NCBI RefSeq assembly: GCF_026342355.1
Contig: NZ_JAPEMV010000009.1
Coordinates: 1-64,000 of the forward strand
Source: Streptomyces sp. NBC_00249
GTDB lineage: Bacteria > Actinomycetota > Actinomycetes > Streptomycetales > Streptomycetaceae
Direction: 5' to 3'
DNA: 64,000 bases
How positions within the stretch are numbered: the stretch's first letter is position 1; each line of letters begins with the position of its first letter. Positions 1-22,000 of this stretch are shown here, piece after piece. A program made the position numbers and the translations under genes. The notes under the pieces were generated by a model. That model ran no database searches and was not told the origin of the DNA. It was given only the letters and a program-made list of their open reading frames with translations.

Positions 1-1
1 T

Positions 2-12949
<12,948 letters not shown>

Positions 12950-13009
12950 CCTGTGCGAACCCTCCATTCATCAATACCCAGCCACATCACGTCGGGGAGC
13001 TGAGATCAC

Positions 13010-16000
13010 GTGGCGAACGAGCAAGAACTCCGGGAGTACCTCAAGCGGGCCATCGCCGATGCCCGGGACGCGAAGAAGCGTCTGCGCGAGGTAGAGGACA
13101 AGGCACAGGAGCCCATCGCGATCGTCGGGATGGCGTGCCGGTACCCCGGCGGGGTCGCCACCCCCGAAGACCTCTGGCAGCTGGTCACCGACGGGGTGGA
13201 CGCGGTCAGCGGCTTCCCCGTCAACCGTGGCTGGGACCTGGAGCGGCTGTACGACACCGACCCCGACGCGGCGGGCACCTCGTACACCGCCGAGGGCGGC
13301 TTCCTGCACGAGGCGGACCGTTTCGACCCCGAGTTCTTCGGGATGTCGCCGCGCGAGGCCCTCGCCGTGGACCCCCAGCAGCGACTGCTGCTGGAGACCA
13401 CGTGGGAGGCCTTCGAGCGGGCCGGGATCGACCCGGCCTCGCTGCGCGGCAGCCGTACGGGTGTCTTCACCGGTCTGATGTACAACGACTACGGCTCCCG
13501 GTCGGGCCTGCCCGCCGAGGGCAACGAGGGCTACCTGTTCAGCGGCAGCGCCGGCTCCATCGCCTCGGGCCGTCTCGCGTACACCTTCGGTCTGGAGGGG
13601 CCGACGGTGACCGTGGACACGGCCTGTTCCTCCTCGCTGGTGGCCATGCACATGGCGGCGAACGCGCTGCGGGCCGGTGAGTGCGACCTCGCGCTCGCCG
13701 GCGGCGCGGCCGTCATGTCGACGCCGACCGCCTTCATCGAGTTCTCCCGGCTGCGCGGCCTGTCGGCCGACGGCCGCTGCAAGTCCTTCTCCGAGCACGC
13801 CGACGGCACGGGCTGGGCCGAGGGCGTGGGCCTGCTGCTGGTCGAGCGGCTCTCGGACGCCCGGCGCAACGGTCACCAGGTCCTCGCGGTGATCCGGGGC
13901 ACCGCCGTCAACCAGGACGGTGCCTCCAACGGCCTGACCGCCCCGAACGGCCCCTCGCAGGAGCGGGTCATCCGCCAGGCGCTCGCCAACGCCGGTCTGA
14001 CCACGGCCGATGTGGATCTGGTCGAGGCGCACGGCACCGGCACCTCGCTGGGCGACCCGATCGAGGCGCAGGCCCTGCTGGCGACCTACGGCCAGGACCG
14101 TCCGGCGGACCAGCCCCTGTACCTCGGCTCCCTCAAGTCGAACATCGGGCACAGCCAGGCCGCGGCGGGCGTCGGCGGCATCATCAAGATGGTGCAGGCG
14201 ATCCGGCACGGGTTCATGCCGAAGACCCTGCACGCCGAGGAGCCCTCGACGCGGATCGACTGGGAGGCGGGCGCCGTCTCGCTGCTCCAGGAGGCCCGCC
14301 AGTGGCCCGAGACGGGGGCGCCGCGCCGTGCGGGCGTGTCCTCCTTCGGTTTCGGCGGCACCAACGCGCACGTGGTCATCGAGCAGGCCCCGGCCGCCGA
14401 GGAGCCCGAGGGCGAGGCCGCCGAGGCGGCCCCGGCCCCGGCGGCGGTGCCGTTCGTACCGTGGGTGCTGTCCGGGAAGACCCCGGAGGCCGTGACGGCG
14501 CAGGCCGCGCGGCTGCTGGCCTGGGCCGAGGACCGTGCGGACCTCGACCTGGCCGGGGTGGGCCGTGCGCTGGTCGGCCTGCGGGCGCTGTTCGACCACC
14601 GTGCGGTGGTGGCGGGCGGCGACCGGGACGCGCTGCTGGCGGGTCTGCGGGCGCTGGCCTCGGGCGAGGCCTCGCCGGCCGTGGCCCAGGGGGCGAAGAC
14701 CGCCGGGAAGACGGCGTTCCTGTTCACCGGCCAGGGCGCGCAGCGCGCGGGGATGGGCGAGGAGCTGTACGCCGCCTTCCCCGCCTACGCCACCGCCTTC
14801 GACGCCGTCGCCGCCGAACTGGACAAGCACCTCGACCGGCCCATCCGCGAGGTCATCGCCTCCGGTGAGGGCCTCGACGACACGGGCAACACCCAGCCCG
14901 CGCTGTTCGCCGTCGAGGTCGCCCTCTACCGGCTCGTCGAATCCTGGGGCATCAAGCCCGACCAGCTCGCCGGACACTCCATCGGCGAACTCGCCGCCGC
15001 CCACGTCGCCGGAGTCCTCGACCTCGCCGACGCCGCCAAGCTCGTCGCGGCCCGCGCGAAGCTCATGCAGGCCCTCCCGGCCGGCGGCGCCATGATCGCC
15101 GTACAGGCCACCGAGGAGGAAGTCCTCCCGCTCCTCGACGGGCTGACGGACCGCCTGGCCATCGCCGCGATCAACGGCCCCAACTCGGTCGTCGTCTCCG
15201 GCGACGAGGACGCGGCCCTCGAGGTCGCCGCGAAGATCGCCGGACTGGGCCGCAAGACGAAGCGGCTCACCGTCTCGCACGCCTTCCACTCCCCCCACAT
15301 GGACGGGATGCTGAAGGAGTTCACCGAGGTCGCGGCCGGTCTCACCTACCACGCCCCGAAGATCCCCGTCGTCTCCACCCTCACCGGCGAACTCGCCACC
15401 GGGGACGACCTGCGCACCGCGAAGTACTGGGCCGACCAGGTCCGCGGCGCCGTCCGCTTCACGCACGCCGTCCGCACCCTGGAGACCCTCGGCGCGAGCA
15501 CCTTCACCGAGATCGGCCCGGACGCCGTCCTGACCGCGCTGGCCGCGGGCTCCGTCGAGGGCGCCGGAACCGCCCTCGCCACCCTGCGCGCGGGCCGGCC
15601 CGAAGTGCAGCAGGCCGTCCTCGCGGCCGGGCAGCTGCACGCCCGGACCGGGAAGGCCGACTGGGCGGCGTATTTCGGGGGCGGGGCCTTCGGCGGCCCG
15701 GCGGACTCCGCCGTGGACCTGCCGACGTATGCCTTCCAGCGCGAGCGGTACTGGCTGGACGTCGCGGAGGCCGCCGCCGACGCGACGGGCCTGGGCCTGA
15801 GCGCGACCGACCACCCGATCCTCGGCGCCACCCTGGACCTCGCCGACGGCGACCAGACCCTCTTCACCAGCCGGCTGTCGCTGCGCTCGCACCCCTGGCT
15901 CGCCGACCACGCCGTCCTCGGCACGGTCCTGCTGCCCGGTACCGGCTTCGTCGAGCTGGCCGTCCTCGCGGGCGGACAGCTGGGCTGCCCGCAGATCGAG

Positions 16001-19000
16001 GAGCTGACCCTGTCGGCGCCGCTGGTGCTGCCCGCGCAGGGCGGCGTCCAGCTCCAGCTGGTCGTCGGGGACGCCGACGGCTCGGGCCGGCGCAGCGTCG
16101 ACGTGTACTCGCGCCACGACGGGGACGCGGCCGACGCGCCCGCCGAGGCCCGCCCGTGGACCCTCAACGCCAAGGGCGTCCTGGCCCCCGCCTCCGACAC
16201 CGCCACCGGTGAGGCCCTGATGGTCTGGCCCCCGGCCGGGGCCACCGAGGTCTCCCTCGACGGGGTCTACGAGCGGCTCGCCGCCCAGGACTACGCGTAC
16301 GGCCCGGCCTTCCAGGGCCTGCGCCGCGCCTGGAAGGGCAACGGCGAGATCTTCGCCGAACTGACCCTGCCCGACGCCCAGCGCGCCGACGCCGGCCGGT
16401 TCCAGCTGCACCCGGCGCTGCTGGACTCGGCGCTGCACCCGCTGCTGCCGGGCGTCGTCGACGACGACCGGGTGGCGCTGCTGCCGTTCTCCTGGTCCGG
16501 GGTGAGCGTGCACGCCACGGGCGCCGCCACGCTGCGCGTCCGGATCACGCTGACCGGCCCCGAGGTGGCCTCGCTGACGGTGGCGGACGGTACGGGAGCC
16601 CCGGTGGCGACCGTGGAGTCGCTGCTGCTGCGCCCGCTGTCGAAGGAGGCGCTGCGCGAGGCGAACTCCGCCGCCCGGGACGGCCTGTTCAAGGTGTCCT
16701 GGAACGCGTCGACCGCTTCGGGCTCCGCGGTGGACACCTCCGGGTGGGCCGTCGTCGGGGATCTCACCGTCGAGGGCGCCCGTGGCTACGCCTCGCTCGA
16801 GGCGGTGGCCTCGGCGCCGTCCGTGCCCGCCACCGTCCTGCTGGCCCTCGCCCCGACGGGTGCGGCGGACTCCGCCGAGGTGCCCGCCCTGACGCACGGC
16901 GCGGTCCGGGAGCTGCTGGGCACGGCCCAGTCCTGGCTGGCGGACGACCGGTTCGCCGACTCCACCCTCGTGGTGGTGACCCGGGGCGCCCTCGCCACCA
17001 CCGTCGGCGCTCCCGTCACCGACCTGGCGCACGCCGCCGCCTGGGGTCTGCTGCGCGTCGCGCAGAGCGAGAACCCGGGCCGGATCGTCCTGGTCGACCT
17101 GGACGCCGACGGCGACGGCGCCCCGCCGGTCGCCGCCGTGGCCTCCGGCGAGCCGCAGGTCGCGGTGCGCGGCACCGAGCTGCTGGTGCCGCGCCTGGCC
17201 CGCACCGCGCAGGACCCCGAGGCCCGGACGGCCCGCTGGGACCAGGGCACCACCCTGATCACCGGCGCGACCGGCGCACTGGGCGGCGTACTCGCCCGGC
17301 ACCTGGTCACCGAGCACGGCGCCAGGCACCTGCTGCTGCTCAGCCGCCGCGGCATCGAGGCGGCGGGCGCGGCCGAGCTGGAGGCGGAGCTGACCGGGCT
17401 CGGCGCCCAGGTCACCGTCGCCGCCTGTGACGTCGCCGACCGGGAGGCCCTCGCCGCGGTGCTGGCCGCGATCCCGGCGGAGCGCCCGCTCGGCGCGGTC
17501 GTGCACACGGCCGGCGTGCTGGACGACGGCCTGCTGTCCTCGCTGACCCCGGAGCGGCTGGAGAAGGTACTCCAGCCGAAGGTGGACGCGGCCTGGAACC
17601 TGCACGAGCTCACCAAGGACCTGGACCTGTCGGCCTTCGTCCTCTACTCGTCCATCGCGGGCCTCATCGGCAACGCCGGCCAGGCCAACTACGCGGCGGG
17701 CAACACCTTCCTCGACGCCCTCGCCCAGTACCGCCAGGCCAGTGGCCTGCCGGCCACCTCGCTGGCCTGGGGCCTGTGGGCGCAGGCCTCCACCATCAGC
17801 GGGCAGCTCGACGAGGCCGACCTCAAGCGCATCGAGCGCACCGGCCTGCTGCCGCTGTCCTCCGCCGACGCGATGGACCTGTTCGACGCGGCTCCCGGTA
17901 CGGGCGAGGCGGTGCTCGCCGCGACCCGGCTGAACACGGCCGCGCTGCGCAAGCAGGCCGACGGCCCGCACCTGCTCTTCCGCGGGCTGGTCACGGCCGC
18001 CCCGCGCCGGGCGGCGGCCTCCGGCCAGGCGGGCGGCGGCTCCTCGCTGGCCGACCGGCTGGGCGGGCTGTCCCCGGCCGAGCGGGACCAGGCCCTGACG
18101 GACCTGGTGCGGGCGCAGGTGGCGGCGGTGCTCGGGCACTCCGACCACAGCAGCATCGACGCCGAACGCGCCTTCCAGGAGCTGGGCTTCGACTCGCTGA
18201 CCGCGGTGGAGCTGCGCAACCAGCTCAACTCCACGACGGGCATGCGGCTGCCGAGCACGCTGGTCTTCGACTACCCGAACCCGGCCGCGCTGGCCGCACA
18301 CCTGTCGTCCGAGCTGTTCGGCGCCGAGCAGGGCGCGGCGCCCGTGGTGGTGGCCGCCGACTCGGCGTCGCTGGAGCCGATCGCCATCGTCGGCATGGCC
18401 TGCCGCTACCCGGGCGGGGTCTCCTCGCCGGCGGACCTGTGGCGGCTGGTCTCCGAGGGCACGGACGCGATCACCCCGTTCCCGTCGAACCGCGGCTGGG
18501 ACCTGGAGAACCTGTACCACCCGGACCCGGACCACACGGGCACCACGTACGCCCAGGGCGGCGGCTTCCTGCACGACGCGGACCTGTTCGACCCGGAGTT
18601 CTTCGGGATGTCCCCGCGCGAGGCGCTGGCCACCGACCCGCAGCAGCGGCTCCTGCTGGAGACCGCCTGGGAGACCGTGGAGAACGCGGGGCTGGTCCCG
18701 GCGGCGCTGCGCGGCAGCCGTACCGGTGTGTTCGCCGGTGTGATGTACCACGACTACGGCTCCGCCCTCACGACCATCCCCGAGGACCTGGAGGGTTACC
18801 TGGCCAGCGGCAACGCGGGCAGTGTGGCCTCGGGCCGGGTCTCGTACACCCTCGGTCTGGAGGGCCCGGCGGTCACCGTCGACACGGCCTGCTCCTCCTC
18901 GCTCGTCGCCCTGCACATGGCGGCGAACGCCCTGCGCTCCGGTGAGTGCGACCTGGCGCTGGCGGGCGGTGTCACGGTGATGTCGAGCCCGACCACCTTC

Positions 19001-22000
19001 GTGGAGTTCTCCCGGCAGCGCGGTCTGTCGCCCGACGGCCGCTGCAAGCCCTTCGCCGCCGGTTCCGACGGCACCGGCTGGTCGGAGGGTGTGGGCCTGC
19101 TGCTGGTGGAGCGGCTCTCGGACGCCGAGCGCAACGGGCACAACGTGCTCGCCGTGATCCGGGGTTCGGCCATCAACCAGGACGGTGCCTCCAACGGCCT
19201 GACCGCCCCGAACGGCCCTTCGCAGGAGCGGGTCATCCGCCAGGCCCTCGCCAACGCGGGCCTGAGCCCGGCCGATGTGGACGTGGTCGAGGCGCACGGC
19301 ACCGGGACGACCCTCGGCGACCCGATCGAGGCGCAGGCGCTGCTGGCGACGTACGGGCAGAACCGTCCGGCGGACCGGCCGCTGTGGCTGGGCTCGCTGA
19401 AGTCGAACATCGGGCACACGCAGGCCGCCGCCGGCGTGGGCAGCGTCATCAAGATGATCGAGGCCATGCGCCACGAGGTGCTGCCGCAGACCCTGCACGT
19501 GGACGCGCCGTCCGGGCACGTCGACTGGGAGGCGGGCGCCGTCTCGCTGCTGACCGAGGCGCGCGGCTGGGAGGAGTACGGGCGTCCGCGTCGTGCGGGC
19601 GTGTCCTCCTTCGGCATCAGCGGGACCAACGCGCACGTGGTCATCGAGGCGCCCGCGGTCCGGCCCGAGCCGGCGCGGGAGCCGGCTGCGCCGCTGCCGG
19701 TGGTGCCGTGGGTGCTGTCCGGGAAGACCCCGCAGGCCGTGACGGCGCAGGCCGCGCGGCTGCTGGAGTCGGGTGCGGAGGCCGACCCGCGGGACCTGGG
19801 TCTGACGCTGGCCACGGGCCGTTCGCTGTTCGAGCACCGTGCGGTGGTGGCGGGCGGCGACCGGGACGCGCTGCTGGCGGGTCTGCAGGTACTGGCCTCG
19901 GGTGCTTCGGCGCCGAACGCGGTCCGTGACAGCCGTACGTCCGGGAAGACGGCGTTCCTGTTCACCGGCCAGGGCGCGCAGCGCGCCGGGATGGGCGAGG
20001 AGCTGTACGCCGCCTTCCCCGCCTACGCCACCGCCTTCGACGCCGTCGCCGCCGAACTGGACAAGCACCTCGACCGGCCCATCCGCGAGGTCATCGCCTC
20101 CGGTGAGGGCCTCGACGACACGGGCAACACCCAGCCCGCGCTGTTCGCCGTCGAGGTCGCCCTCTACCGGCTCGTCGAGTCCTGGGGCATCAAGCCCGAC
20201 CAGCTCGCCGGACACTCCATCGGCGAACTCGCCGCCGCCCACGTGGCCGGGGTCCTCGACCTCGCCGACGCCGCCAAGCTCGTGGCCGCCCGCGCGAAGC
20301 TCATGCAGGCCCTCCCGGCCGGCGGCGCCATGATCGCCGTACAGGCCACCGAGGAGGAGGTCCTCCCGCTGCTGGCCGGGCGTGAGGGCGAGCTGGCCAT
20401 CGCCGCGATCAACGGCCCCAACTCGGTGGTCGTCTCCGGCGACGAGGACACCGCGCTGCACGTGGCGGAGCGGTTCCAGGCGCAGGGCCGCAAGACGAAG
20501 CGGCTGACCGTCTCGCACGCCTTCCACTCTCCCCACATGGACGGGATGCTGAAGGAGTTCACGGCGGTCGCGGCCGGTCTCACCTACCACCAGCCGAAGA
20601 TCCCGGTCGTCTCCACCCTCACCGGCCGGCCGGCCGCCGGGGACGACCTGGTCACCGCGGAGTACTGGGCCGACCAGGTCCGCGGCGCGGTCCGGTTCGC
20701 CGACGCGGTCGCCGCTCTCGAGGCCCTGGGCGTCACCACCGTGGCGGAGGTCGGCCCGGACGCCGTCCTGACGGCCCTCGCCCAGGACACCCTGTCCGCC
20801 GCGGCCGCCGTGCCGCTGGTGCGCCGGGGCCGGCCCGAGGGCGAGACGCTCGTCGCGGGCGTCGGCCGGCTGCACAGCCGGGGGGTGCGCGTCGACTGGG
20901 CGGCGTACTTCGCCGGTTCGGGCGCCCGTCCGGTGGCCCTGCCGACGTACGCCTTCCAGCACGAGGCCTTCTGGCTGAAGGGCTCGGGCGCCGCCGCGGA
21001 CGCCGGGTACGGACTGAACCCGACCGGGCACCCGCTGCTCGGCGCCGCGGTCACCATCGCGGGCGCCGACCAGGTGCTCTTCACCAGCCGGCTGTCGGTG
21101 CGCACCCACCCGTGGCTCGCCGAGCACGCCGTCTTCGACTCGGCCGTACTGCCCGGCTCCGCCCTGGTGGAGCTGGCCGTACGGGCGGCCGACGAGCTGG
21201 GTCTGGCCGGGCTCGCCGAGCTGGACCTCGACAAGCCCGTGGTGCTGCCCGAGCAGGGCGCCGTCCAGCTCCAGCTGGGCGTGGGCCCGGCGGACGAGGC
21301 GGGCCGGCGGCCGTTCACGGTGCACACCCGCGCCGACGAGGCGGAGGCCCGCTGGACGGTGCACGCCGCCGGTGTCTTCGATACGCAGACAGCGCAGACC
21401 GCGCAGACCGCGCCCGCCGTCCTGGGCGGTGAGGCCGCCGAGCTCGCGCTGCCGGAGGAACTGCTGCCCGACGCCGCCGCGTACGAGCTGCACCCGGCGC
21501 TGCTGGAGGCGGCCGTGGCCGCCGCCGGGGGCACCGGGGCCGCGGGGACGACGCGGATCCCGGCGCGGTGGCAGGACGTACGGCTGCACGCGAGCGGGGC
21601 CACGGCGGTGCGGGTGCGGATCGCCCCGCTTGACGGGGACCCGGAGGGCGCCGTGACCGTACGGCTGTCCGACGCGCAGGACCAGGCCGTCGCCACGGTC
21701 GGCCGGCTCGTCTTCCGGGACGTGCCGGACACCGAGTTCACCGTGTCGCAGGGCGGCAGCCGGCCGCTGTTCCAGGTGGACTGGGTGGCCACCGCGCTGC
21801 CCGAGCCCGCCGAGCGGGTCCGCTGGGGCGTCCTCGGTGACGCCGCCGCCGGCTTCGACGGCCCGGCCTTCGAGGACGTGGCGGCCGTCGGGAAGGCGGC
21901 CGAGGCCGGGGCGGCCGTGGACGCCGTCCTGGTGTGGGCCGTCACGGACGGCGCCGCCGACGTGGTGGGCGCCTCCCACTCCGCCGCGCGCGGAGCGCTG

